A stretch of 64,000 nt of DNA, from the NCBI GenBank assembly GCA_013176395.1, contig JABMLP010000012.1, positions 372,001-436,000 of the forward strand. The letters run 5' to 3'. The position numbers were made by a program, and so were the translations under genes. This stretch comes from Venturia oleaginea (taxonomy: Eukaryota > Ascomycota > Dothideomycetes > Venturiales > Venturiaceae). Shown here in pieces: positions 9,617-22,204 of this stretch. The notes under the pieces are model-generated. The model saw only the letters and a program-made list of their open reading frames with translations. It was not told where the DNA came from and made no database searches. The first letter of the stretch is position 1; each line of letters opens with the position of its first letter.

Positions 9617-11423
9617 TTGTGCTCGCCGCTCAATGAACAAGTCTGCCCGGACGATATCTTAGCTCGGTTGAAGAGGGTCGAGCCTGAGTGGAAGCGGATT
9701 GAGGAGATTGTTCCTTCGGTCACTGGGCCGCTCGAGAGCATTAGGAAGGATCAATGGACGAGGAATGCGCAGAAAAATGCGAAATTGCAAGACCGTGTGC
9801 AAAAGATCAAATGCAGGATTATGCAGGTTCCGTCACAGCTGTACAATCTAAGTTGGAAAGTACTGTACTGACCGTAGTCTAGGTCTCAGGGACTGCACAT
9901 GGAGACGGTTCTTGAGGTGCAACATGGGAAATCTATGCTTAGAATCGAAGCCGCGGTCAAAAGCCTAGCAGATCTTGTGTCTATGCATGGAAGTTAGGAC
10001 GATACAACAGTTTTCCCATCCTCAGAGCCAGCTGGAGATCGGAGACTCCTGCCATTCTCCGAGACCAATCGTGATCAGCTGATCAGCGAGGTTGTCAATC
10101 CGAGCCACTTTCAACTTGATCGATGGATGCCCGAGTGCTGGATTGGCTATGGCACGTCGTATTCAACCTGACAATATTTCGAAGTCAAAGCTTCTGCGGC
10201 CAGATCGAACGAGGCGCAAGTAGGAGAGAAATGCAAGTATATCTTGTAAGGCGTCCTGATGCCGTACGTCACATTTCCTTTCATGACGGAGCTACAATGC
10301 CACATGTAGCCATCAGAGAAGAAACCCTCTAAGCCGTGGGAATGCTCGTTTCTGCTGCTGCAGACCCTTTTGCTGAGGACGATGCCGGGCTGCCAGCGAT
10401 CGTCTCCCTTCTCACAACTCGAGCGTCACGACGCTCAGCGTTACAAGAGCAGATGGAGGCTGTTCTTCCAACATCACAAGCACTGGAAGAGCTGGATCTC
10501 CCACATCTCTACAGAGTTGTCTTCCGCATTCGACCTTTAGAACTTCGTTCTCAATTGAGACGAGGCATGTCTTCCGATGAATTGGACCAATGCGACTCTT
10601 ACGGGTCGAGTGCTGCTCAAGGTGATGTCGAGTCTGTTCACCTGCTGATTTTTGCTGGCGCTGACGTGAACCAACTGAACATCGACGGAAGTACTCCGCT
10701 GCGACAAGCATGTCGAGCCAGCTCTGAAGCATGCATAGACGCACTTCTTGCTGCTGGTGCCGTTGCGAACCTTTACAAAGAAAATACCGGAAACCCGGTC
10801 AGAATCACCGCCCAAAAGCGTCCTGCATTGATTGCAAAATTTTGGCCCAGGGGTGTAGTGTCAACGATATAGACAACATCTGGACCTCTACATCGCTTGC
10901 TGCAGCTTCTCGGGTCAACAATGTTGGGTGTGGCACTTACTTAAGTATTAGGCCATGGAGCAATTCTTAATGCTACAGATTAAGAATGCGATACACCACT
11001 TACAGAAAGTATTCACACCACAAGTCACGATTCATTGAAGCATCTATTATCCCGTGGAGCCAATTACTTGCAGATAGACCACCGAGGACTGACCATGCTT
11101 CATGAAGCTGGGTAACGTGGCGATGCAAAGATTTGTGGCATCCTGGCTAAATCTATGCTTTGAGGCCTTGATCCTAACCCGCTTGACTTTACTGTGAAGG
11201 ACAAACGGCTCCTCAATACTTCAATGCGCGAGTGGGGATTCCCGACGATATTGAGCTTGCGTTCAATGCTTTGATCAGCAGCATCAGAAAAGTCAACGCA
11301 GAGCCAGTACATGGAGTCCAAGTGGATGATGACAGTGACGAAGAATTTTTTGGGCCCGGTGGAGGGATAGTTACGAAGGGCTATGAACGAGAGATGCCGG
11401 ATGCATTTCTTTATGAATATCAT
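9617..11423 (+). pseudogene. Degenerate fungal ankyrin-repeat gene
   Basis: Scattered parts of one plus-strand gene remain in order. Bases 9617-9830 encode a helical N-terminal segment (PDDILARLKRVEPEWKRIEE) like the helical N-domain of fungal ankyrin/NLR-like proteins. After a possible intron the frame reads GLHMETVLEVQHGKSMLRIE and then meets TAG, TGA and TAA stops between 9990 and 10250. Bases 10336-10872 encode 178 aa with two ankyrin repeats (AAQGDVESVHLLIFAGADVN and GSTPLRQACRASSEACIDAL). Further repeat-like sequence near 11030-11110 (LLSRGANYL, GLTMLHEAG) is interrupted by stops. Bases 11232-11400 hold a typical C-terminal tail (DDIELAFNALISSIRK, then acidic DDDSDEEFF). Such proteins often act in non-self recognition, but this copy cannot make a full product. 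Confidence 0.65.
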
Positions 11424-14400
11424 GATTTCGAACGAATTTTCAGTCTGACGGCGCTCAATACATGGCAGACTAAAGAGAAATCTTGCTGCACATTTCGCAC
11501 TCTGAGTGTGAATTAAACACGTTCAGAGGACGGGAACGGACAGAATTTGCAAGGTTATTCATGTTTTGTCCCTTAGCTTCGGCTCGGATATGAAGGATTT
11601 TGGTAGGCCGCTGTTTCTGCTGAGCTGTTTGAACTGATGGTGGGAGCCTTAGCAGGGCATACAATGGTAATACCAACCTTGGGCAGCGAACATAAGGGCG
11701 CACGAGAGATTAGCGTCATCGCATCCGCATGGTTACTACGTCTACCTTCCGAAACTGTTCCGACAGATTGTTCACAAATGCATACCATGTTTGCCTGACA
11801 TAATATGAGCATGATTTCATCATACAGTTGCACATGCACTCATCTTTGCCGACGTTCTTCCTTGGTGTTGCGGTCACAATCGTGTTTGCCTAGAGCTGAA
11901 ACAGTGAACCTCGAAACCCTGAAATCCGAATCCTCACTCACAGTGATGGACTGAACAACAATATGGAAATCTCCACCGCCGCAAATCCTTGAATGGCGAT
12001 GCCCACACATCCTGAGTTCACCATGCCTCAACTTTCTCTCAATCGTGGTCGAAGTCGCATTGTCATGAAGCTGAAACAGCGCAGCTCGAAGCGATGAGTT
12101 TGCAAACATGCTTATCTGTCAACAATGAACAATGGTAGATCTCGTTTCTGGGATGCATAGCTTACGCATGTCGCATGTTCCTGGGAATAAATTGCTCGTA
12201 TAAAATCGTGATTGTCAATGTTGTGCTCAGCTCGGGACCCGACGCGATGGTGTTGATGTTTGTGTTTCGAAACGGACAAGGGTCTGATTCGGAAAGATCG
12301 GAGTAGCGTGCATCAGACGCGCTCTGACACGGGGTTTAGAAAGTCGAAGAAACGAGTGGAGGTGAGCATGGATCATGGGGATTGTCGTCGTCATAAGGCT
12401 ACTACTGTGTGTGCTAGCAAAATCTGGAAAACCAACCCATGGCATACACAGTAGTAAGATGCTACTATAATCGGATGTGCCTTCTCTCGTGTTCCGGGAA
12501 GGCGATCTAACGCGGCAAGCCTGTCACTGCTGTCAGGTAAGCATTGCCAGAATAGCAAAGTATGAGTTATAAGGCTCGAGTGGCATGGGCGCCTAAGACA
12601 AAAGATGGAGAGCATGAGGATTTGTTTGATGAGCACGGAAACATGATCGGGGACGTCAGTATTACAACAACGACAACTGGTGATGATTCAACATTTTTCA
12701 GGAATGCATACGCCGTTCAAACTCGGCCGAGTCCTGGCGGCAACGAGCCGTGAGATGCAGTTCTGATCTGGCGAATAGTGAGAAGTACATGAAGAAATTC
12801 GATGGCCGCGTCTTTCTTGAGCAGAACAACATCCTTGGACACTACTAATAATAGCATGGCGATTGTGTAGAAGCCATCCACTCACTGCATGTACCGGTTG
12901 AACAGTTGTAGACGGGCTGCTGCAAAGTGCACTAAAAGAGATGTGTTTTGCTCAGGGATGCGCATTGATTTTGCTCCTCTCAGCGGCATCGTGGTGTCCC
13001 AATTGAGTACACACGCCAATAAAGGTAAGTGTGGCTGTGCCAGCCAGGAGGTAGCTTGTTGCACGAAAAATAAATCCAGGGCCAAGGCACATAGCGGGCA
13101 CGAATGGGATGACGAGTTGAGGCTATGAGGACTGTTTAGTGCAGCGGAGCGGCTAGACGGCCTCTTGGTGTCCTACGAACTTCTGCGACTCGAAGAAGCA
13201 GAAAGGCAAACGCAGAAACACAAACGGTTTCTTGTTATAGCGCTATTCTACCAAGAACGACAAGATCTCGTCTGGTGTGAGATCTGGCGAGCATTGGACA
13301 ATTCGCTGAACGAACCAACCAAATGTTGGTTGGTAGATTTCGCTGCCGAGATTATTGTGATTTGCGCGATTACCTTAGGTTGGATGTATAGGTTCAGTAG
13401 ATGGCTAGCTAAAGGACCAGATTCTACGGAGAACCTGCGTAGAGTAGATGATCGTATCCTGACCCTTCTTGTTTTTTCGGCAGTTGGGCAGTCGCGATTG
13501 CAAATATTTTGCGAAGCGAGTGCGGGGTTCCCTCCGGTAGACGGTGTACCTGACATACTTTTCTTTAGAGCATCGTGAAAGATCTGCTGATGGGATGTCA
13601 CCCTGCTGGCGTAGGAGAAAGTCGGTGTGTGTGAGAAAAGACGTTAGTGCGGATCTGTACGTATGCCCCCTTTTGGATCATGGGCTGCCCAATCACTTGA
13701 ATTTGTCCCTGCTCGAATCGCTGCATTGAAAGGCGAAGACAAGACAGGAACGCTACAGAGTGGTTCAACCACTGCAGCTTAGTAGCTGGTTCTGCACAAC
13801 TATCGCCTGTAGGAGTCGTCTCCGGTACCTGCATGGTGGAGGAGTCTCTATGCACGTCGAAGTGTCGGAGTATCAGTAGCTTCCGTACTATAGCATCGGC
13901 ATCTCTCGGCTGAACTTGGCCCCTACAAGGAGATCCCGGACTCACCGAGAGGACTTGTTCATGTGCCTCTGTAGATCAGGCACAGGGATCAAGCAGGCGC
14001 CAGACTGATCTGCCGTGTGTTATTGAACGCGATTACTATAGGAGTATCGTTCGCAGATCACGCCTTATCTCAGCAAGGTGAAACAGAGCGAGGAAACGTG
14101 CGTGGAGTTCCAACTGGCTGGCACCACACTTGCACACCTTTGGCGACAACCTAGAAGACGGCCTTTGCTAATTCTCGTTGGAGCATTTGCTCCTCGCGTC
14201 TCTGCCGCTATACGTGAAGCCTCACCAAGGATGCAGTCTTTGCGACGGGCAACGGCGGATGGCTTTACAACGTCTGCAAGTCTGCCAGAGACACAATGAC
14301 GTCTACAAGGTGTGCAGTGGGCAGTGGCGCTTGCAGAGGAGAGAGGATGCCTCGTCTCAGCCGAGCATGGCGATGCTGCTCCCGCCAAGTGACATATACT

Positions 14401-14989
14401 GCATAATGCCAGAAGACAAGCCCCCCTTTTTATTGCTTAGGTGAGTATTCGCTGCCCATCCTTCTCATGATATGACACCTCGCCACAGGGCGCTGAAGGC
14501 GTGTGCTAGCGTCGTATCTGTGTCTGGCGTGTGCATATAGCTGTTCGTATCCCGCTGCCCATCCACGGACATTGCGATCTACAGTGCACATAGTCTCTGT
14601 CCTCTGGATCTACCCTCTTCTGCCTATTAATCTTCCTTCACTCGTTTGATAGTCTGCGCCGGCTACGTAACCCGGGTTTGGAAAGGAAACTGCACCCCTA
14701 CACCCTCCCGTTGTCTTGGTCATACTGAATCTGCATCTGCACCTGGTCACCACAAACACGACCTCATCGACCATTATCGCATCTCGACCTCAATCAAATT
14801 CCCCTCCCACCACATTCCTTGTCATTTCAATATCATTGACAAGGCCAAATCAAATCAAATCAAATCATCATTCCCGCTTACATTTGGACCCAAAAACTCG
14901 TCATCTCTCACCTCCGCAGTCTATTTTTTTCCCCAATGGTCTTCTCTCCAGCCTTGTTCCAATCAATCACCTGAACATACACGAAAAGA
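11424..14989. other. Long gene-poor region with unassigned open frames
   Basis: About 3.6 kb without a gene I can support. An open plus-strand frame at 13165-13578 (137 codons) contains a hydrophobic stretch (AAEIIVICAITLGWMYRFS) but matches no family I know, and an antisense frame overlaps it. The final 350 bp before 14990 are C/T- and A-rich with an (AAATC)n run near 14846-14868, consistent with the 5' leader of the next gene. Confidence 0.45.
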
Positions 14990-16255
14990 ATGGCCATGGA
15001 TTTTGGAGGCCAGGCACTCGATCGTCGGCCAACGTTCTCACGACAACGAAGCAACTCAGTGCCTGCACTGTTCAATCTGGTTAACGTTAGCGATGAGGAA
15101 GCAACTGTGCTATTCTCAGCAGCAGAGAGAGCCACAGCAAGGAGGAGACGCCCTGTTTCTGTGGATAGTCCAGGCCCAATCATCAATGACACCCATGACC
15201 AAGAAGGTGTCCCGAAAAGAACCTTCAATTTTTCCACACCTTCTCGATTTGGTATTGGAAAGTCACCGTTGAGACATACCGTGGCAAGAATATCGGTGGA
15301 TCATGATAGGGAACCTGAGAAAGAGGGCGAAAAATTAGAGGTCGTGGTGGAAGGGAAGGGTGAGCCGACGCCGAGTTATGAAGTCGAGCCAGCACCGATC
15401 CCATCACGCGAAATGCTCTCTCCAGCCTGCATGATCACGATCCGGTCACCCTCTTCTTGCAGCAGTACATCATCACAAGATCATACTTCCCCTCGTCGAC
15501 AAGTTGCCGACCAAAATTTAAAAGCCTACGCGGATGGTCTTCTACTCTTCACCCAGTCACGACTCAACAATGTCGCGCCCCAAACTGTATACACGTATGG
15601 CCAATTGTCAGATCCATCGGCACCTCCAACGCCGGACCTCGTGCATGATCACGAACAAGACGTCATGGAGCTCGCATTCCAGCGACCCACTCTTCGAAGC
15701 CACTTCTCCAACTGGAGCTCCACAACTGGCGAGGCCGAAGATGAAGATGTTGATGAGATTGCATCAAGGCGTTTGTCCTTTGCATCTTCAATGGAGCCAC
15801 GCACACCCGATGAAGAGAGTGGCATGATTTCTCCCGATTCTTTCTTCAACGAAGCTACACCTCGAGTTAGTCAAGCCACAGAATGGATCAGTATATCGTC
15901 AGCACGTCCCTCAAGCCAAGTTTCCGCTGCCTTGAACTTGCGTTACTCGCATATATCGAGCTGGTCTAGCACCATGAATGACCCAAACTCGGAGTCTTTT
16001 TCATACTTCACCGGCTTTGATAGTGTTTCAGCCCTCGGTCCATCGCAGTTCTCGACATCTCCATTTGACCACCAGGTTTTACAAACTCCATCCACGCCAT
16101 CAGGCATACCATCAAGAATGCGAAGTCGGCCCTCATCGTCTGCGTCCAGCTTCATACCATTTGCTCGCGAGTCCCGCCGTCGGCGACACGCACCAACGGG
16201 CGAAGCTTTGGATCTCTCTCGGCCACCAAGCTGGTTGGTCCGAGCAGTGCATTGA
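14990..16255 (+). CDS. Disordered Ser/Pro-rich protein, unknown function
   Basis: An uninterrupted frame of 421 aa starting at the ATG at 14990; the Met at 14996 is an alternative. The sequence is rich in Ser, Pro, Thr and Arg throughout. It has several possible phosphorylation-type stretches (SRQRSNSVPALFNLVN near the start, MRSRPSSSASSFIPFARES near the end) and no membrane segment or signal peptide. A more ordered part lies around LKAYADGLLLFTQSRLNNV (about residue 170-190). Codon content is even and no antisense frame is as long, so it is very likely coding. Such proteins are widespread in filamentous ascomycetes without a known role. I do not assign a function. Confidence 0.7.
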   Translation: MAMDFGGQALDRRPTFSRQRSNSVPALFNLVNVSDEEATVLFSAAERATARRRRPVSVDSPGPIINDTHDQEGVPKRTFNFSTPSRFGIGKSPLRHTVARISVDHDREPEKEGEKLEVVVEGKGEPTPSYEVEPAPIPSREMLSPACMITIRSPSSCSSTSSQDHTSPRRQVADQNLKAYADGLLLFTQSRLNNVAPQTVYTYGQLSDPSAPPTPDLVHDHEQDVMELAFQRPTLRSHFSNWSSTTGEAEDEDVDEIASRRLSFASSMEPRTPDEESGMISPDSFFNEATPRVSQATEWISISSARPSSQVSAALNLRYSHISSWSSTMNDPNSESFSYFTGFDSVSALGPSQFSTSPFDHQVLQTPSTPSGIPSRMRSRPSSSASSFIPFARESRRRRHAPTGEALDLSRPPSWLVRAVH

Positions 16256-17550
16256 ACAGTAGTCTACTTTGGCACTATCTCACACTTTTTCGAAAATTTC
16301 CTTCAATATTACATGGTTTCCGCAGGCAGCGGGAGTCCTTTTGTTCACATTTCCTTGATATACCCCGAGAACAGATACGATCGTTCTCTTCTTCCTTTAG
16401 CAGCAATGTTCTACGGGGTCGGATTTTGCTTTATGCAGATTGTTTGATTGTACATCGTCACGGTCACGTCTCTTATGATTCTTACGATCGCTTTTGGGTG
16501 GCGAGCATTCGTGCCGGCCGCTGGTGCAACCTCTCCAACACATCTTTTACTTGAGCGCAGTGTCTCAGTTGCTTCCGGAGGACAGACACTTGGATGTCTG
16601 AGAGCTTTGAAAAATCGGGTTTGGCATGGAAATTGAATGCCTAATCAGCATTCACTATTTCAATAGACTTATGGATTGCATATTAGAAACCCAGTAGATA
16701 CGCTGCGATAGCTACACGGAGCATGTTCGAATTCACAATCAACAAATTTTCCACTTTATACTTTTGAGCATTGACATGTCGTTGAAGTGATGATGGCAGG
16801 TCTCCGTGCGTTTGAGCAATATGAGGGAGGCTATTGATATTGGTGCACGTATTGATTGCTGCGGGCTCGGTCGGATCCGCTGAGTTAAATGTTTTGGTCA
16901 ATTAGTATTCAGCAAGCAACTAACTCCAAATTCTTCGTTGCAAATCTATATCGAGGTGTTAATCGTTTCAATTCTCTACAATCTCATCAACGCGTCATGA
17001 TGACCCAGACAATTCTTGAAGCACTGTATGTTCTCAGAAGGTCCCATGTTGTTTTTGACATTCTACAACTCCGTCAGAAAGTACAGGAACGTTCCAACAT
17101 TCACAGCATACATGTTGGTAAGACGACTAACACATTACATAGCCCTTTCAAATATTTTGGTGAATTTTGATTGGCTATACAGCCTATGCATATCATACAT
17201 TAACCCCTTTCCGCGTTCACCATGCACGTCCTCTGACTTCTCAGATCGCGAAAAAACCGGATACAAGGTAGAGCCAAATAATTACCCAATTGGTTCACTT
17301 TACTATTCGCTCCTCCTACATCACTTCGACTCCTACTTACTGTCTTTTGAAGGCCTTGCCTCTCGTCAGTCGTTACCTTCACCAATCGATACTACAGTGA
17401 TATCGGATCGCTCCTCCCAGCATCATACTTGACGAATTCTGCACCTACCCGCCTTCGGAATACGGACTCGCTATGAGGAATTGATATCCCTTACATGTCC
17501 GCCATTCTATTTCCCACGCGCATCTTCATCTGGGATAAGAATTTGTGGCA
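16256..17550. other. Intergenic region
   Basis: This 1.3-kb region holds the 3' flank of the disordered-protein gene and the upstream region of the WD40 gene. Overlapping short frames have no recognisable content. No repeats or RNA genes are seen. Confidence 0.5.
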
Positions 17551-20500
17551 ATGGCACTTACTCCGAACTCCAGGACATCCACGACACCCTGGAGTCTTAG
17601 GGTTACGACGCCCTCGAACTCCCCTTTCCTGAAGTCTCCAAATGGGAAGGCTAGCAGATCTGGAAAAAATGACACTGGTTTATCCTTACGACATGTCATT
17701 GGTACTACGGCGAGCTCGGCAAACTCGATAGATGCTCTCTCATCCACCAGATCTTTAGCTTTTACAGCCGGTGCGGCGGCAGTTATTGCAACATTCGATG
17801 ATCAATTAGCCTTCACACAGCGTTTCTACAGAGCTCGACCAAATGCTACACCACTCAATCCGTCTCCGGTCATATATGAACCTTGTACGCCAACGACGCC
17901 CTCAGATCTACGCCGACGCACGATAACCCCATCTCTACAGACTACTGGGGCAACGGCCACCCCCTTCGGTACACCAGGACCAGAGTCAACCGATTCACCA
18001 GGCGGTAAGACATGGGCGGCCAGGGAACGCGTGAAAGCGTGTACTTGCACGTCTTTGAGCCCCGACGGGAAATATCTGGCGGTTGGTGAGGTGAGTTTAG
18101 ATGGTCTGCCTTTGTTTACAAACAAGCCCTAATAAATCGTAGACTGGCTACAAACCTCGAGTCCTCGTATTTTCGACCTCCAAAGAAGCTTCGCCGTACA
18201 TACCATTGACCAGTCTCTCCGATCACACTTTTGGGGTAAAATGCGTAGCTTTCAGTCCAAACTCTCAGCATCTTGCTAGTCTGGGAAACGTCAACGATGG
18301 ATTCCTATACATATGGAGCATCAATAACCGCAACGGTTCAGCTACACTTTGTGCGAGCAACAAATGCACAAGCAACATTTTTCAGATGGCATGGGTTGGC
18401 ACGAACGTAGTGACAGTTGGAACAAGGCACGTCAAGATCTGGCGGGTTGAAAGCTCGAATCCATCCACCCCAGTGAAACTTCTGGCCAGCCTCTTCCCGC
18501 ATCAACCCTCCAAGAACGGTCACAATATACTTTCTGGCAGAAACTGTTTGCTGGGACCACTCCTTGAAGCAACATTCACCTCTATTGTCGGTATCTCTTC
18601 GACGAAAGCGATTGTTTGTTCCGAGGCGGGCGATATCTGCCTTCTGGATGACAGTGAAGGCCGCCAGACTTTTTACAAACTCGCAAATGCCGGCTTTAGT
18701 GTCACGGCAATCTCGCTTGGTGTTCAAGGCACCGTATTATTGGCTGGAAAGGGCGGAGTCATGACAAGTCTGAAAATTGAGACTCTTCTGAAGAGTAAGT
18801 CTTTGGAGATATCCGAAAGGTCATCTTCGGTAGACGAATCCTGCGCTGAGCCTCCATTTATGGTTGCACTTGCGCCCCTGGGAAATCATATCGCAGCCAT
18901 TGATACCAATCGGTTCATCAGGTTAATCAAACCACCTGTGCCTGATACCGCTGGCTCACACGAAGTCGCACTCCAATTGCCGGCTCATGGCGGCCCTGTC
19001 CTTGGTGTAAGACCTTTTACGGATGTCATGAAGGCAGGCGCCAACTTCTTCACCTGGTCGGCTGATGGTACGATTTTGTTCTGGGATATTGGCGGATCGT
19101 GTAAGCGTACGATCGACGTAGAATTGGAGCAACCTGACAATTACGACGACACTCAAAATGAACTCAAGGTTGTACGACTATGCTCAACTGGCAATGCCTT
19201 GGTAACTGGAGACAAGTGTGGAGTGCTCAGGTAAAGACAAGTTGGACGATTTGCAGTCGCATACACAGCTAACTCCCATTAGGATCATCGACCAAAAGAC
19301 TGGGGATTGCCAATTCAGCCTCCGAGCACATGCTGGGGAGATCACCGATGCTGCGGTTCATGAGCAGAATGGGCAATGCATCATTGCTTCTTGTGGGCGC
19401 GATCGGACTGTTCAGGTCTTTCAAAAGAATGGAGCAACATTAGATTTGATGCAAACCCTCGATGAGCATGTAGGCGCGGTGACCGGGTTGCTATTCACCT
19501 CCAACGGTAGTCAACTCATCTCGTGCTCCAACGACAGAAATGTGGTTGTCCGTGAAGCGCTCTCACGGACAGAGAAGGGCAGGATGGCTACTGCTTTTGT
19601 GATCTTGCGAACAATTACATTGAAAGTTACACCAGTATCCATGACGCTTCTCTCGGACAGGAATGACATCCTGTTTGTGTCAGCGATCGACCGGAACGTG
19701 CACAAGTACAACCTGCGCAATGGACAACTCAGCGAAAGCTTCAAAGTTTCCGATTCAGAGGGAGGAGATGCCGTCGTGCTGTCTTCACTTGCTCATGTGC
19801 CCACTTACAATGGACAGAACAGAATTGCAGGAGTTTCGAGTACGGACAAGTCCATTCGACTCTATGACGAAAATGGGTCTCTGCTCGGTAGAGACTGGGG
19901 CCACACTGAGGGGGTGACTGATTTGACCGTCATCACCTCAGCAGAAGATGAATCTCCTTCTCGGCAAGGCACGTACCTCGTCAGCGTAGCGGCTGATGGC
20001 ACTGTTTTCATTTGGTCCTTCGGTGCTCGGTCGAACAGCAAACATGATCTCTCTAAATCGATGGAGCTGATGGGCGTGAACACTCCCACCAAAGAATTAC
20101 TTGTCAACAAACCGCCCCTGCGTCGAGTACTTTCGCAATCAGAGATGGCTCGTTTTCAGCAAAAGTCGCCGGATCAAGATCTTTCAACGCCAAGTGGAAA
20201 AGTCAGATCGAAGCTTGAGAGAAAACCCTCTCGATTCTCATTAGCACAGACACCCAAACTAGAGCCTTCACCGGCAACAAGTTACGATCCTACAACTCGG
20301 CGAAAGGCTAAAGGAAGATCGCCTTCACCGCCGGTGAGCCCGAAAACTCGCACTCTGTATAGAAAATCTTCCAATCCCGCAATTGCAGTGCGATCGAGGA
20401 CGAAGAGTGGCGGAGGTCCTGCCGAAGCTGTAAACAACTTGACGTCGTCAACAGAGCAAATGTGCCGCAACCTGCGCATATATCGAAAGAAAATCATGAC

Positions 20501-20867
20501 GAGCACCGACAGTCTCAGCGCTGAGAATCTTGCCGCCGTGGAACGAGAGCTGGGACTCACATTGAGAGCTGTTTCGGAAAAGGCAACGAAATCAAGGGGA
20601 GCAGCTGACGAGACTGCCATGGTCAAGATGCTAAGCCAATACTCAGAGCGTCTGCTTGAGATGTTGGACGAGAAGTTTGCGGCAACAATTGCGAAACAAG
20701 CGCGAATTAATGGAATCAACAAGAATAGTATTGATAGCAGTAATAGCACAGAGCAGGAACCCATGTCGACACCTGGGGAGATTGAGGATATGTCACCCGG
20801 GACCAGTCCGATGAAGGGTAGCATGGATGAGGATCATCCTACCATTCATGAGGAGGGTGAACATTGA
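17551..20867 (+). CDS. Large WD40-repeat protein, WDR62/MABP1-like
   Basis: Three exons, 17551-18090, 18143-19230 and 19283-20867, join in frame to 1,070 aa. Both introns are 52 nt with GT...AG ends. A Ser/Thr-rich N-terminal region (~1-160) is followed by many WD40 blades from about 165 to 840. Examples are FGVKCVAFSPNSQHLASLGN, GTILFWDIGG, IIASCGRDRTVQVF, QLISCSNDRNVVVREAL and YLVSVAADGTVFIWSFG. Together they make two seven-blade propellers in tandem. The C-terminal ~230 residues are basic and disordered (PSRFSLAQTPKLEP), with a short helical part (QMCRNLRIYRKKIMTSTDSL). This architecture matches the WDR62/MAPKBP1 family, which in animals scaffolds JNK signalling and spindle-pole functions. 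Its fungal role is not established here. The start ATG at 17551 precedes the Thr/Pro/Ser-rich tail; no better upstream start is seen. Confidence 0.85.
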
Positions 20868-22204
20868 AGTGGACAAAGCACTGTTGAGTGCAATGGCGTT
20901 TTTCATTTTCTTTAAAGCCTTTTGGATATTGGATGGAGTGTTTGTCTGCTTACTTACAGATAGAAACGGCGGCAGGAATGTGGAGTGTAAACAAAGATAC
21001 CCGGGCTCGATTGTATTTCTAATAGACTGCCTAACGAGAGCGGCAACATTGCTACGGGATGATCATTCGATCAGTTTTTGGCGCAGGTGATGGGATGGGC
21101 ATCAGGGGATTGGATAGGCTTTTCCTATGTCGAGATATCCACACATTCTTAGAGCGGGATGGCTCCTTCTTGGAAATTCTTGCATATGTCATATTAGTAT
21201 TGCATGGCATTTCTTGGCTTCGACCTTGGTCTTGATTTCTTGCTTTTCTCGTCATTGTGGTTTGTTGTTGGCATTTGCTGGTACGAAGGTTCAAGAGATT
21301 CTTGGTGTTGTGGAAGGTACGTAAGTATGTGGAGTCCATCTATTACTTCGCCACAATATACAGTAGACGACCCGGGGAAGCTTGAAACACATCAACTCTA
21401 CATACATAGTAGTAGTAGTACGTAGGTAGTAGTGCTCTCGGAAGATTGCATGCGCTTACTCCCGACGACTTTGGATCGATCATGGGCACCGGACCCGGTG
21501 TATACGTCGTACTTTTGCTGGAAATTGATCCTGGAGCTTGCACGGTCTCTAGCAAATTCCATAGGACATGTGCGAATTGCACAACTCAGCAGGAAAAGTT
21601 GATCGGAATAAGATGTGGATTGTTGGAGATGAATCTTCTTCCGTCATGTCGACATCAGGATTGTCCTTGGGTGTTTATGGGCAAGAAGCAGATGATGCAG
21701 TTGTGTTTAGAGGATCTACCGTGCAGTACGGAGTGGAGGGTTGGCGCGAGCTGGAGCTGGGGAATCTGGACGAGTGGACCTTCCTTGCGATGCCGGTTGG
21801 CCCCTTGTGTGCTTCGTTGTTCACTATGGAGTCGGACCGGGACATGTCTTTCTGAGTCTTGTGTGGGTTGGCGTGGGTAGTTCTACGCCACACTCGGCAA
21901 GATCTGGCTTGTGAAGAGGCTCAGCCCGACCGCGTTCGGTTTCGTCGTGAACTTTGTTGGTGGTTGGGTTATACGTGTTGCGCCCATGGCCATTCTGGCG
22001 TTTTGTACATATTGGCAGCATGAACTCTTCATCTCGAGCGCACCATATGCACCATACGCATCTAGAAAATAGAAGGTCCCCATAGTCATTCGATTTTTTT
22101 TCATCCTCCTGTATTTGTCGAATCTCCATTTCGCTGCAAACGATTTTCGTTTCTGGAAACTTGTGTTTGACAAACGACGACCTCGTAAACGTAAACTCGG
22201 CACG
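20868..22204. other. Intergenic region
   Basis: A 1.3-kb region between two plus-strand genes. A 95-codon plus-strand frame at 21568-21855 and an antisense frame overlap, and neither resembles a known protein. A short TAG-repeat tract (AGTAGTAGTAGTACGTAGGT) lies near 21410-21430. Confidence 0.45.

Noticed and set aside
13165..13578. 137-codon plus-strand frame with one hydrophobic stretch
   Set aside because: Possible gene remnant, but it has no recognisable family, an equally long antisense frame, and no supporting introns or neighbours.
20282..20824. 180-codon minus-strand frame opposite the WD40 gene
   Set aside because: It is antisense to the low-complexity end of the WD40 protein; its hydrophobic look comes from reading Glu/Lys/Ser codons backwards.
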